This document shows, one piece after another, positions 42,730 through 52,418 of a stretch of DNA of 64,000 bases. The position numbers and the translations under genes are program-made. The DNA comes from Collinsella aerofaciens (GTDB lineage: Bacteria > Actinomycetota > Coriobacteriia > Coriobacteriales > Coriobacteriaceae): positions 91,856-155,855 of the forward strand of contig RQAP01000047.1 of NCBI GenBank assembly GCA_008671135.1. Direction: 5' to 3'. Positions within the stretch are counted from its first letter, which is position 1. Each line of letters starts with the position of its first letter. The notes beneath the pieces were generated by a model. It ran no database searches. It saw only the letters and a program-made list of their open reading frames with translations, and was not told the DNA's origin.

Positions 42730-43704
42730 CTATCGGACATTTCGGCACGCGATAAGAGCCATAACCTTCGCAGAATTACCTCCCGTACAAAACGCCTCCG
42801 GAATGCAGTCTTTGTCGTACCGGAAGACCGAATTCCCAGTTTTATCGCGTAAGTACTTATAGAAGAAGTCCTCCCAGCTTTTAAACTTCTCACTGTCTGC
42901 AAACGCTTCCGGCTCTTGCAGAACTGCTTTGGCATCTAGCCCTGAAATTACGCCGGAGCTCAGCAGAAGCCACTCGAATGACTCGGGAAGACAAACCGTA
43001 ACAGTATCGCGGTGAATGTCTTGCAGCTTAAGGACGCGGTCCGCATAGCACCCAAATGCTGCTCCGTCCGCGACAACAAACACGCGATCGTCGAGATGCT
43101 GATCCAACCAGCCCAAAATCGCGCTGTTCGTCATGGCCGAAGCGCAGGTAAGCTCACTGTCAGCGAAATGCCGTTCAAAGAACTGGAAACCAGACTTACT
43201 GTCCTCGCATAGAAGGATAGAAAAGTCCTGTTTTGGCGCCGACCGGGAAATAGCATAACGATGATTCCCGCGATCTTGATAAACAGGGACGAAAGAATGG
43301 TATTTTCCGCTCGTCTTAATCCTGTAAATCTCATCCACGCTATACGGAAGATTGGGGAAATCAGCCCTTGAGATCAGCACGAAATAATTCGAGGAATACA
43401 GCACATGATGGGCAAACTCATCAGAATGGATCTCTTTAAAGCCCTCATCGACAAATACAATCGAGTCATGAACGGACGAAAGCTGGTTTCGCCAATCATA
43501 ATCGGTCAGGGCGACACAGGGACAATCGCATTGCAAGGAGACACCCGACTGCTCGCCCGTTCGCATGTAGTCTGCGACCATGTCAAAGAGTGTCGTCTTA
43601 CCCGTGCCGCTATCGCCACGCACGATAGTGATGTTCCGCTTGATGGTAAATGTGTACTTGGTTCCCCTACGGCGGGAAATCTTAACAAGATGCGAACCGT
43701 TCAT
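42730..43704 (-). CDS. Uncharacterised P-loop protein paired with DUF4869
   Basis: About 324 residues of unknown function. A Walker A motif GDSGTGKTT (near residue 30-38) and a Walker-B-like SIVFVDEG (about residue 85) suggest an ATPase. The second half (from about 160) begins FSILLCEDSKSGFQFFERHF and has FVVADGAAFGC; the alternating strands and acidic ends could be a Toprim-like fold, but no full metal site is clear. It begins 9 bases after the DUF4869 stop, so they form one unit. Composition is more A+T-rich than the rml genes on both sides. AGGTG precedes ATG 43704. Confidence 0.65.
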   Translation of the reverse strand: MNGSHLVKISRRRGTKYTFTIKRNITIVRGDSGTGKTTLFDMVADYMRTGEQSGVSLQCDCPCVALTDYDWRNQLSSVHDSIVFVDEGFKEIHSDEFAHHVLYSSNYFVLISRADFPNLPYSVDEIYRIKTSGKYHSFVPVYQDRGNHRYAISRSAPKQDFSILLCEDSKSGFQFFERHFADSELTCASAMTNSAILGWLDQHLDDRVFVVADGAAFGCYADRVLKLQDIHRDTVTVCLPESFEWLLLSSGVISGLDAKAVLQEPEAFADSEKFKSWEDFFYKYLRDKTGNSVFRYDKDCIPEAFCTGGNSAKVMALIACRNVR

Positions 43705-43713
43705 AAGCAGCAC

Positions 43714-44151
43714 CTACAGATACGGAATCGACTCGTGAATCAATTCGGCCATGTTATGAACGATTCGGCCGCTGTTCACGACTTTGATTTTAAAATCCTC
43801 GCGGCCAAAGTCCATCACATGATAGAGATTCACAACGAGCTTGCGGTCTTTCGCCATGTCGAGAACCCACTTGGCACAGTTGTCACCACAGGTAGAAGCG
43901 TTAAAAATATGCTTACGATCAAATCTCATAAGCAGCAGCGTTTTCACGCCACCAGAAAGCTGGAGTGGGGAGATGGATCCAAGCACAGGGCTTTCGATGA
44001 CGTTTTCGGAGACAACAACCGATCGATCGACATCTTTAATTATCGAGACTGCATAGGGATCCGTAATCCAAGAAGACCGGTAAGAGTTTTTGAAATATGT
44101 CGCTGTGTTGTAAATCGCTTCTGGCATATCGCCAAAGTAGACGCTTAACAC
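43714..44151 (-). CDS. DUF4869 domain protein
   Basis: 145 residues starting at GTG 44151 (GGGAG five bases upstream): the start YFGDMPEAIYNTATYFKNSY is one I recognise as DUF4869. Further conserved-looking stretches are VIESPVLGSISP, LSGGVKTLLL and FNASTCGDNCAKW. The family is found in gut Firmicutes and Actinobacteria and has no known function. No signal peptide or membrane segment is seen. It is followed directly by the P-loop protein, and separated from rmlA by a terminator-like hairpin, so the pair probably has its own promoter. Confidence 0.75.
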   Translation of the reverse strand: MLSVYFGDMPEAIYNTATYFKNSYRSSWITDPYAVSIIKDVDRSVVVSENVIESPVLGSISPLQLSGGVKTLLLMRFDRKHIFNASTCGDNCAKWVLDMAKDRKLVVNLYHVMDFGREDFKIKVVNSGRIVHNMAELIHESIPYL

Positions 44152-44199
44152 ATCCACTCCCAATCATATTATCTTTATGGTCAACGTAATCATAACGAA

Positions 44200-44227
44200 A
44201 GGGGCCACCAGATAAACGGTGGCCCCT
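44200..44227 (-). terminator. Terminator hairpin after rmlA
   Basis: Arms 44200-44209 and 44218-44227 form a perfect 10-bp stem with an eight-base loop, and TTTCGTT follows on the minus strand. It separates rmlA from the DUF4869 gene. Confidence 0.7.
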
Positions 44228-44246
44228 AAAAGAAAACAAGCTGGCG

Positions 44247-45146
44247 CTAGTACTCGCGCGGGCTGTTGACGATCTCGCCGGCGGCGACCTTCTTGAGGTG
44301 CTGGCCGTAGACCGACTTGCCGTAGGCCTTGGCGGCCCCCTCGAGCTCGGCGGTGGTGATCCAGCCGTTCTCCCAGGCGATCTCCTCGGGGACAGACACG
44401 GGCAGGTCCTGGGAGTGCTCCACGGCGCGGACGAACTCCGCGGCCTCGTGCAGGCTCTCCATGGTGCCGGTGTCGAGCCACGCGTACCCGCGGCCCAGCG
44501 TCACGACGGACAGCGTCCCCTCCTCCAGGTACATCTGGTTGAGCGTGGTGATCTCCAGCTCGCCTCGGGCGGAGGGCTCCACCCTATGCGCCTTGGCGGC
44601 CACGTCGCCCGGGTAGAAGTACAGGCCGGTGACGGCGTAGGAGCTCTTGGGCTCGGCGGGCTTCTCCTCGATGGAGACGGCACGGCCCTCCCCGTCGAAC
44701 TCCACGACGCCGAAGCGCTCGGGGTCGTCCACGTGGTAGCCGAAGACCGTGGCGCGGCCCGACTCGGCGTTCTGGACGGCGCGCATGAGGTGGCGCGACA
44801 GCCCGTTGCCGTAGAAGATGTTGTCGCCGAGCACGAGCGCGCAAGGCTCGCCGGCGATGAACCCCTCGCCGATGGTGAAGGCCTGCGCGAGGCCGTCGGG
44901 GCTCGGCTGCTCGGCGTAGGAGAGGTTGACGCCGTAGCGCGAGCCGTCCCCGAGCAGGCGCTCGAAGTTGGGCAGGTCCGTCGGCGTGGAGATGACCAGG
45001 ATGTCCCGGATGCCCGCCAGCATGAGGGTGGACAGCGGGTAGTAGATCATGGGCTTGTCGTAGACCGGAAGCAGCTGCTTGGAGGTCACGAGCGTGAGCG
45101 GGTACAGGCGCGTGCCGGACCCGCCGGCGAGGATGATGCCTTTCAT
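44247..45146 (-). CDS. rmlA: Glucose-1-phosphate thymidylyltransferase
   Basis: A 299-residue enzyme making dTDP-glucose, the first step to dTDP-rhamnose. The signature is GIILAGGSGTRLYPLT, followed by SKQLLPVYDKPMIYYPL. Later EKPAEPKSSYAVTGLYFY and YAWLDTGTMESL are typical. ATG 45146 is preferred to TTG 45164, which lies in the ribosome site GGAAGG. It is the most upstream rml gene, next to the A+T-rich island. Confidence 0.95.
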   Translation of the reverse strand: MKGIILAGGSGTRLYPLTLVTSKQLLPVYDKPMIYYPLSTLMLAGIRDILVISTPTDLPNFERLLGDGSRYGVNLSYAEQPSPDGLAQAFTIGEGFIAGEPCALVLGDNIFYGNGLSRHLMRAVQNAESGRATVFGYHVDDPERFGVVEFDGEGRAVSIEEKPAEPKSSYAVTGLYFYPGDVAAKAHRVEPSARGELEITTLNQMYLEEGTLSVVTLGRGYAWLDTGTMESLHEAAEFVRAVEHSQDLPVSVPEEIAWENGWITTAELEGAAKAYGKSVYGQHLKKVAAGEIVNSPREY

Positions 45147-45369
45147 AGCTGATAAGCCTTCCAAAACATAGTTTTAATTCAATTCCATTCTAAGATGAAT
45201 GGATTTGAAAAGCTTGAACTATGTACAAGAACCATGAACCGAATAAGCGCATACACGATTAAATTTACAGAGTGCCCATGAGATCAAGTATTGCCTGACT
45301 TCGTCATTAAACAATGGCAAATCCGCACTAGGTTGCATACGTACGGATTGGCCCATCAGACAAAGCAAG

Positions 45370-47727
45370 CTAACGCGTACTCATTGGGCAATGATAGGGA
45401 TCGCCATTTACATAATAATCGGCCCATGCAGTCCGCAATTTACCCTGCTCGCGCATAAAACGAGCCTTCTTTGCACCGGTTTCATACCCACGGCTAAACG
45501 ACTCATAGTGGTAAAGAAGCGCGTCGGCATCGAACACAACCAATCGATCAAGAGAGCGAACCCTTAGGCAGTAATCGACATCATTAAAGGCCACTTCAAA
45601 ACTCTCATTAAAACCGTCCAGCTGTTCGAATATAGAGCGTTTCGTCATCATACAGGCAGCAGTAACAGCGGAAAGATCCTGAGAGATTACAGCTCGGCGC
45701 ATATAGCCAGGATCGTCACGGTCAATATTATTGAAAACGTGAATGGGGCCGCCCATTTCGTTCTCGCTGTTGCAATAAATCATTAAAACGCCAGCATGCT
45801 GAACGGTGTTATCAGGGTAGAGAAGTTTTGCGCCAACGACACCCACATCATCGCGTTGGCAGAAACCAAGCATTGAAGAAAGCCAGTTCGGCTCAATAAC
45901 TTCAGTATCATTATTCAGGAACAAAAGGTACTCCCCATTGGTCATACCGACACCGTAGTTATTAATAGCAGAATAATTAAAGGGGCCTTCCCAGGTTGCA
46001 ACTCGAACATTATCAAAAGCGGCACAAACGCTGTCGTAATACTCGAACGTCTCTTTTTCGACACTATTATTTTCGATAATAAGGATCTCGTAGTTCGAAT
46101 AAGATGTCTTGCCTTCAATTGATTCAATACATCTACGGAGAACTTCAACACTGTCCTTGTTAGGGATAACAATACTTACAAGAGGTTCATCATTTATAGC
46201 GTAAGAAACATGATAAAAGCAGGGAGTATCGGTCAGCTCTGCCGAGGCATTTAGTCCGCATCTATCCAAATGCTCTTGCAAGGCACGCCGGCCAGCCTCG
46301 TCAGCATAATTTTTGTTACCAGCGCTCTTAGCAGTGGAAGAATCGCTGATGCGCCAATGGTAGAGAACCTCGCGAACATGGAAAAAGCTATGGGTTCTCT
46401 CGGAAAGACGAAGAAGGAAATCATAGTCTTGTGCCCCATCGAAAGCCTTACGAAGCATTAGCTCTTTAACCAGCGTGGAACGAACGCAAAGCAAATGAGT
46501 GATGTAATTGTGCACGCGCAGCAGGTCAAGATTGAAATCACATTTGTAGTGAGGATCAACATAGTCGCCTGCCTCATTGAGGAAGTCTTCGTCGCAATAC
46601 AAAGCATCCGTATCAAAATGAGCCGAAATCTGTTCTGCATATCTATATAAAGCAAATCGATCAAGGGTGTCATCATGATCGAAGAACACAATGTAGTCGC
46701 CGGAAGCAGCCTCGATACCGGCGTTTGTATTCTCAGCAATACCCTTGTTTTCAGTTAAGGTAACAACCTTAACTCTTGAATCTGACAGCTTAACAAGCTC
46801 GTCAGAAAGCGCGGCATTATTTGGGCTAGCGTTTACAAGAATTAACTCCCAATTTTCATAAACCTGCTCCTCAACCGAATTAACCATATCCCAGAAAAAT
46901 GAGACAGGGGTATTGAAGAGGGGGACAATAATGCTGAATTTCACACCTTTTTGGATTGTGGGGACATCTTGAGAACGGAGGAAAGAAAGCGAACGCTTCC
47001 TCATTCTCGCTAGATGAACATAGGAATCAATATAGGTGGATTTATAGAATGCAGGGGATCTTGAATCCAGCATATATTTAACTGCAGCTGGGTCCAAGGA
47101 TAGAAAACCGGAACCCTGCAGATTATCCCCAGATGCAACCAAGCAGAACGTTTTATCGCCCTTAGGAATCCTAAGAGAAAAGGACGACTCGTAACGATAA
47201 AAGCCTTGATACTTAATTTGTGAAGGTTTGCCCAAATATACGGGATAGTTTTCAAGGACTTCAGAATCACCATCGGTAACATAGACACGTTTTAAAGAAT
47301 CGATCTTAGGGGAACATATAACACCCTTGAGAATGATTTCATTCTTCTCGAAGGCTTCAACTGCGACATTACAACGAATATGAATTTTTCCAAAATAAGA
47401 ATCGGATTCAATATTGCGAAAGCGAGCAGTGAAAGAAGGATTGATTTTGTAATTAAGACGAGAAATCCATTTTATTGCACCGAAGGAAAGAAAGGCATCG
47501 AATTTATCCGCTCCGGCTACAGAAATCCTAAGACCCTTACAAGAGAGAAGCGGTACCGCGATTGTGGCAATCTCACTATCCTGATGATAGTGAAGCGAAA
47601 ATGGGACAGAAGCTCCAGTATCCGTAACCACATTTACGGAAGCAAGCTCCTTGTCACCTTGCTTCAATTTGAATGGAATATAAGCCGCGCCAAAACCGCG
47701 ACATATACCCCTATAGTAAATTCCCAT
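45370..47727 (-). CDS. Large glycosyltransferase with two family 2 domains
   Basis: 785 residues. The first 240 or so form a beta-rich domain I do not recognise. Then come two GT2 domains: FSIIVPLFNTPVSFFW with FFDHDDTLDRFALYRY, and VSIVIPNKDSVEVLRRCIES with LFLNNDTEVIEPNWLSSM. This layout resembles rhamnan and S-layer glycan transferases. It is cytoplasmic and would act with dTDP-rhamnose from the neighbouring rml genes (inference). ATG 47727 is favoured over a longer frame adding 17 residues. Codon use is clearly more A+T-rich than the core. Confidence 0.85.
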   Translation of the reverse strand: MGIYYRGICRGFGAAYIPFKLKQGDKELASVNVVTDTGASVPFSLHYHQDSEIATIAVPLLSCKGLRISVAGADKFDAFLSFGAIKWISRLNYKINPSFTARFRNIESDSYFGKIHIRCNVAVEAFEKNEIILKGVICSPKIDSLKRVYVTDGDSEVLENYPVYLGKPSQIKYQGFYRYESSFSLRIPKGDKTFCLVASGDNLQGSGFLSLDPAAVKYMLDSRSPAFYKSTYIDSYVHLARMRKRSLSFLRSQDVPTIQKGVKFSIIVPLFNTPVSFFWDMVNSVEEQVYENWELILVNASPNNAALSDELVKLSDSRVKVVTLTENKGIAENTNAGIEAASGDYIVFFDHDDTLDRFALYRYAEQISAHFDTDALYCDEDFLNEAGDYVDPHYKCDFNLDLLRVHNYITHLLCVRSTLVKELMLRKAFDGAQDYDFLLRLSERTHSFFHVREVLYHWRISDSSTAKSAGNKNYADEAGRRALQEHLDRCGLNASAELTDTPCFYHVSYAINDEPLVSIVIPNKDSVEVLRRCIESIEGKTSYSNYEILIIENNSVEKETFEYYDSVCAAFDNVRVATWEGPFNYSAINNYGVGMTNGEYLLFLNNDTEVIEPNWLSSMLGFCQRDDVGVVGAKLLYPDNTVQHAGVLMIYCNSENEMGGPIHVFNNIDRDDPGYMRRAVISQDLSAVTAACMMTKRSIFEQLDGFNESFEVAFNDVDYCLRVRSLDRLVVFDADALLYHYESFSRGYETGAKKARFMREQGKLRTAWADYYVNGDPYHCPMSTR

Positions 47728-48102
47728 AACAAACCATTCCCTAGAACAATTATGCGACCGTGAACTTAGCACATGCACCGCATACTTCTCAGCACAAACA
47801 GCCTAGCTGAACATGATGGGCAATACGACCACATTTGGAACTGCAATTACATTTCTAATCTTAAGAAGCATGGACACACGCTCGATAGCGGAGAAAATTA
47901 CCTACTTGCCCTTGGCGATACGCAAATCGACCATCGAGCCAACGAGCATGTAACTCGAGTAGTGGTAGTTTCGGACGTGCGAGACGTGGCAGCAAGCCTG
48001 ATCTTTGCGTCGGCAAACCCACTCACACAACAGGAGTCTCGGTAGGCAGGGACCTCATCACTGTTAGATAAAAGAAAAAGTCCGAGAGCATTACGCGAAG
48101 AC
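47728..48102. other. Gene-free spacer, possible gene remnants
   Basis: About 375 bases between two island genes without a convincing gene. Short frames exist on both strands, but none has a good ribosome site or known motifs. On the minus strand a short open stretch reading YSSYMLVGSMVDLRIAKGK before a stop looks like a protein tail. It is less A+T-rich than its neighbours and may be what is left of a deleted gene. Confidence 0.35.
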
Positions 48103-49644
48103 CTACAAACAGGATGCAACACTAATAAAGCGAATGAGATACAGACAGTTCATTAGACACATGCCTAAAGTAATGAAGATAATTGATGATGAATTGAATC
48201 TAAATAAGCGAGTTCTTAGTCCAAATAACAATGCAGGTAGGGCAGGCAAAAAATATCGACCCTGAACACCCTGAATTACTTTTTCGTAATTGAACGTCCA
48301 ACCCAGCCACATAGACGCGATAGAACCGAGTGCAGCCAAAACAAAGGCAATAATGAATAGAGCGGAACAAGAAGGACTGAGGAATGAAGGCTCATCCTCA
48401 GAATCAAGGCAGCAGATAAAGCCAAACAACAAATACGGAATCATATAGAAGACTGGAAAACGCAGGTTTTCCTGAAACCAACCAAGGGAATAGCCCAAAG
48501 TTGTTTCCCAATAAAAATCTCCTAATGAATCTAAGGTCCTAAAGAAAACCAGAAAACTATTTCTCGGATGCAAAATAATATCGTTGAGAGTGTAATATTG
48601 CGCAGCCTCCATGCCACGGGTAACACCCGAAGGCTGAGAGATCAATCTGCTCATTGACACTATGCGAAGCGCTAAGACGGAAACTACGACAGTAAGGGCT
48701 AATATTAATTTGCCGCAACGTCCGGTTCTCTCATCTTGGAATTTCGAAAGGGGTACAAACAGTCCAAGCAATACCAGCCCGGAATAAATAACCTTACACG
48801 GAGCCAAAAAAGCAGAGATGACTAAATAGAAGATTATTTCTTTATATCCCACCGATCGCTGTTCACCGAAAAACCCACGCATCAAACAAGCGAATAGTAT
48901 GAGCGAATATGCAATAATTCCCGAATCATAGGAGTATGAAGCAGCTAAATGAAGCGTCATTGGTAGTAATGAAACAAACGCTATGATTGACTTTCCCTTA
49001 GGCGCAATCCGATATGCGCAGAAAGCACAAAAGCAAAAATAAAGGGCAGAGCCAATTCGTCCCATATAAAACACAGGGAAAGCACCGAGTCCGAGAAGCA
49101 ATCCCATCTGCAAACCAACAACAGACCCAATTTTTGCAATAACGTTCTCGCTACCGATGCTAAAAGAAAAATCACTGAAAGGAACGAGTCTTCCGTTTCC
49201 AAATATCGAAAAATTTTGAAATATCGAGTTAAATGAAGCGGAACTGATCGCATTTGATGTCAACGGGCCCTTATAAAGAGAAAGGTCGATATCTCGCACC
49301 AAAAAAGTATCGCCATCTATTACTCGGCCGTTAAATGGAAGACTGTCGACCAACCAATAAGTTGAAAAGAAATGATGGCCCTCATCCGGAACAGTGAAGG
49401 GGGGGAATATAAAGCAAAAAATAATTGAGAATGATAGAAGTAGAGCGAGGAATACCCAATCACTTTTAAGCCGGTCACTTTCACGAGCAAATACGCTGCC
49501 GAGTGTAAGAATTAAAATTACGGATATCGCAATCGTAAGCAGAACAAGTAATCTAGGATTATTCAGGTACCAGAAAACTGAATAGACAGCGAAAAAAAAG
49601 GCGAACACAATGAATGCAGGCTTATATCTTACAGAACTTGTCAT
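48103..49644 (-). CDS. DUF2142 family polytopic membrane protein
   Basis: A 513-residue protein with about eleven hydrophobic segments. The first loop contains FIFPPFTVPDEGHHFFSTYW, the PDE-H motif of DUF2142 proteins, which resemble GT-C-type glycosyltransferases using lipid-linked sugars outside the membrane. It is likely to modify the exported glycan. No other catalytic site is obvious. It lies alone between two spacers in the glycosyltransferase run. Confidence 0.8.
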   Translation of the reverse strand: MTSSVRYKPAFIVFAFFFAVYSVFWYLNNPRLLVLLTIAISVILILTLGSVFARESDRLKSDWVFLALLLSFSIIFCFIFPPFTVPDEGHHFFSTYWLVDSLPFNGRVIDGDTFLVRDIDLSLYKGPLTSNAISSASFNSIFQNFSIFGNGRLVPFSDFSFSIGSENVIAKIGSVVGLQMGLLLGLGAFPVFYMGRIGSALYFCFCAFCAYRIAPKGKSIIAFVSLLPMTLHLAASYSYDSGIIAYSLILFACLMRGFFGEQRSVGYKEIIFYLVISAFLAPCKVIYSGLVLLGLFVPLSKFQDERTGRCGKLILALTVVVSVLALRIVSMSRLISQPSGVTRGMEAAQYYTLNDIILHPRNSFLVFFRTLDSLGDFYWETTLGYSLGWFQENLRFPVFYMIPYLLFGFICCLDSEDEPSFLSPSCSALFIIAFVLAALGSIASMWLGWTFNYEKVIQGVQGRYFLPALPALLFGLRTRLFRFNSSSIIFITLGMCLMNCLYLIRFISVASCL

Positions 49645-49932
49645 GGGAATCCTTTGAAATCAAAATCTATATTGCGAAATAGAAGTGGCTAAAATAGGTC
49701 TTAAAAAGCAAACAGGAGACTGCCATTCAAAAAAAATAGTTAAATTTGCGGCATCTCGGCTCCGAAGATGTCCGTCCATACCGCAATCTCACATTCGTTA
49801 GTCTCTAAGCAGCAGGGCCCAGATGATGAAAAATAAGTCTGATTCTGAACCGACCGTTCAGCAAATCCACAACACGACAGAACGTCGGGCCTCTATAGAG
49901 ACAATCCCTAATCCCCTGCACAGATACAAAAA
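49645..49932. other. Gene-free spacer
   Basis: No supported gene. A plus-strand frame begins ATGATGAAAAATAAG at 49821 and runs about 50 codons into the end of the DUF2304 gene; it has no ribosome site or recognisable motif. Confidence 0.4.
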
Positions 49933-50274
49933 CTACCTGGAACTGCTTTTCTTTTCAAGCAAAGCTATTTTTTGAGTCAGATTTTTAATCGCAAGCGCCT
50001 GTCTACTAACGGTCACAGACAAGGACAGCAGGATTAAAATCACGAAAATAAAACCAGCGACGAAAATAAAATTAGAGGACGTAACAAAGCCAAAAAAGGA
50101 AGAAAGCCAACATACCGGGATAGGGAAAAAACTACAAATCAAAAGAGTGACAGCCAGAGCTAACCATAAAAGGGAGTAGCGTAATTGAAGCTTATCGGTC
50201 AATACGAGGCGAATGACATAAAGAGCCAATAGCAAGCAAGCGACTATTATGGTAATCCGTAATGATACAGACAT
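49933..50274 (-). CDS. DUF2304 membrane protein
   Basis: 113 residues with three hydrophobic segments and the family pattern LQLRYSLLWLALAVTLLICS, then a short basic helical tail (LTQKIALLEKKSSS). DUF2304 proteins are regularly encoded next to a GT2 gene, as here, 9 bases after it. They probably help place or anchor the transferase at the membrane. The function is unproven. Confidence 0.85.
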   Translation of the reverse strand: MSVSLRITIIVACLLLALYVIRLVLTDKLQLRYSLLWLALAVTLLICSFFPIPVCWLSSFFGFVTSSNFIFVAGFIFVILILLSLSVTVSRQALAIKNLTQKIALLEKKSSSR

Positions 50275-50283
50275 TATCGACTC

Positions 50284-50979
50284 CTATTTTGAGAAAGCGG
50301 ATATAAAAATAGCTAAAGTAACCTTGATCATGTAGTAGACGCTAGATAAACCAGAAATAGAAGAAGTGCCTCCCTGGCGTTCCCTCATGACAACGGAAAC
50401 CTCTGTTACGTCTAATCCCTGAGCGAGTGCATAGACAATAGAATCAGGCTCGGGATAGTCAGAAGGATACTTATTGCAAAAAAGCTCAATCGCCTTTTTA
50501 TTGCAAGCCCTAAAACCTGAAGTCGGGTCTGTAATTCTCCGGCGAGAAACCAATCTGATTACATTTGAAAACCAAGTTATGCCAATTCGCCTTAAAAAAG
50601 AGGACTGAAATCCGGCTGTCGGTATTAAAAATCTAGACCCGACAACAATATCGGAGCCGGCTTGAATCTCTTCAATAAGTGTGCCGATGTATTTTGGATC
50701 GTGTTGACCATCGCCATCCACTTGAACGTCGATATCATAGCTAAACTGTCGAGCATATTTATGACCAGCCTGAACTGCACCACCAATGCCCAGATTCTGA
50801 GGCAAATCAAGCACATTAAGGTGATTCTCTATGCATATCTGGAGAGTCTTATCCGTAGACCCGTCATTGACCACAAGATAGTCATAGCCAAATTGCATCA
50901 CTGACTGAACCGTGCGAAGTATATTAGCCTCTTCGTTATAAGCTGGAATTATAACCAAAACGCTAGGGCTATTATTCAT
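50284..50979 (-). CDS. Family 2 glycosyltransferase (dolichol-phosphate-mannose synthase-like)
   Basis: 231 residues starting at ATG 50979 (AAGGATTG upstream); a longer frame from 51093 is not supported. Motifs are VLVIIPAYNEEANILRT, VNDGSTDKTL, VQVDGDGQHDPKY and DPTSGFRACN. The C-terminus is hydrophobic. It likely transfers a sugar to undecaprenyl phosphate, feeding an extracytoplasmic GT-C enzyme such as the DUF2142 protein. Confidence 0.9.
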   Translation of the reverse strand: MNNSPSVLVIIPAYNEEANILRTVQSVMQFGYDYLVVNDGSTDKTLQICIENHLNVLDLPQNLGIGGAVQAGHKYARQFSYDIDVQVDGDGQHDPKYIGTLIEEIQAGSDIVVGSRFLIPTAGFQSSFLRRIGITWFSNVIRLVSRRRITDPTSGFRACNKKAIELFCNKYPSDYPEPDSIVYALAQGLDVTEVSVVMRERQGGTSSISGLSSVYYMIKVTLAIFISAFSK

Positions 50980-51265
50980 AACAATCCTTAACAGAAGTTT
51001 AGTAATCGAAGTTACACTCAAAGTATAGGCTTGGATATTATAAACTTTAAACACTATAGGCTTATAAATAGAGACTACCGAACTATGAATCAATACAGCC
51101 GAGGCGTAGCATGTAGGTCTTCAAATGCATCTATAATACAATTGACGAGAATCTCAGCAGAGCCCACGCCGAACCTCATCGAGAACCCGCTCGCCGCAAG
51201 GTCAATATCCCACAACCGACTCGATGCGAGAGACGTCGTAGGCACACAAAAAGGTAGCAAAACGG
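50980..51265. other. Spacer with a possible gene tail
   Basis: No intact gene. On the minus strand an open stretch ends FSMRFGVGSAEILVNCIIDA followed soon by a stop, which reads like the C-terminal tail of a lost gene. Its composition is richer in G+C than the flanks. Confidence 0.35.
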
Positions 51266-52417
51266 CTAGTCTTTAGCCTTGGCGAAAGCAGAGCAGAGCT
51301 TTTCTGCTGAATTAGCCCATGCATGCCCAAGCTCAACCAATTCCTGAATTGATTTTGATTGTTTGCATAATACTGACCGCTGAGAGGCCATCAAATACAC
51401 AGCCGCCTCAACAGTTGTAGCACTCATCGATTCAATAATTGTCCCATATTCGCTATTCGGAATAAGCTCCCGCGCTCCCCCAACGTCAGTAACGACGGCA
51501 GGACATCCGCATGCAGCAGCTTCCAGCAGTATTGTTGAAAAACCCTCGGAACGAGTCGGAAGACAAAGCAAATTTGACTGTTGAAGAAGCGCGGAGACAT
51601 CAGATGCAGACAGGCGTCCCACCCAGTGAAGCGACCCTCCCTGGGCGAGCTCAACCGCAGAAGACATTGGCCCATCACCCGCCAAGACGAAATGAACCCC
51701 AAGATCAATAAGTCGTTGGCTTTTCGAGGCGTCAATGATTGACTTGATACCTTTTTCCGGAATAAACCGGCCGACATAAGAAACTAAAAGCTGGTCTTCA
51801 CTTAATCCAAGCTCATCTCTAAAATTGCGACCTGAAGCCATATCACGATATCTCTTAGCATCGATTGCATTAGGGATAACGCCTTTGGCAGTAATCCTAA
51901 AATGACGAAGCCATTCAGCGCTTTTTTCAGATACACCATAGTATGCCGGTTTATATCTTTTTCCCCATAAAGTAATAGCATGCTCATAAATACGCACGAA
52001 AGGGTCGAGGAACGAACTGCTAAATGAAAGATGAGCCGACCCGTGATCGAGAACGATGGGCGTCAAACCTTTTCTTCGCGCATATTTCATACCCATAATT
52101 GAATGTAGATAAAACCGCGCATTTATCAAAACACCGTCAACATCTTGGGCTTCAAGCCAATTCCATAAATTGCGATTTTTCTTATTATGCTTGGCGACTG
52201 GAAAGCGACCATCAACAAATGGAAAACAAAATAAGCGAAGGACCCTAACATGAGAATCGCCTTCGATACCCGGTCCAATTGAATTGGTATCATTCGTAAC
52301 AACGATTACCGATGCGCCTTTTCCCGCAAGCGCAAATGCCATATTACGCGTAAAGCTCTCAATCCCGCCCATATGGGGCGGATATTGAGCCGAAAAAATC
52401 ACATACGTATACGCCAT
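51266..52417 (-). CDS. Family 4 glycosyltransferase
   Basis: 383 residues of GT-B fold. The N-terminal donor-acceptor domain has SAQYPPHMGGIESFTRNMA, and the C-terminal domain has VSYVGRFIPEKGIKSIID, FVLAGDGPM and the EX7E-type GFSTILLEAAACGCPAVVTD. It adds a sugar to the growing lipid-linked chain in the cytoplasm. ATG 52417 directly follows the LicD gene's stop (one-base gap), indicating coupled translation. Confidence 0.9.
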   Translation of the reverse strand: MAYTYVIFSAQYPPHMGGIESFTRNMAFALAGKGASVIVVTNDTNSIGPGIEGDSHVRVLRLFCFPFVDGRFPVAKHNKKNRNLWNWLEAQDVDGVLINARFYLHSIMGMKYARRKGLTPIVLDHGSAHLSFSSSFLDPFVRIYEHAITLWGKRYKPAYYGVSEKSAEWLRHFRITAKGVIPNAIDAKRYRDMASGRNFRDELGLSEDQLLVSYVGRFIPEKGIKSIIDASKSQRLIDLGVHFVLAGDGPMSSAVELAQGGSLHWVGRLSASDVSALLQQSNLLCLPTRSEGFSTILLEAAACGCPAVVTDVGGARELIPNSEYGTIIESMSATTVEAAVYLMASQRSVLCKQSKSIQELVELGHAWANSAEKLCSAFAKAKD

Positions 52418-52418
52418 C

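Noticed and set aside
47773..48045. Possible 90-codon plus-strand gene in the island spacer
   Set aside because: It has no ribosome site, no motif and no partner gene; treated as spacer.
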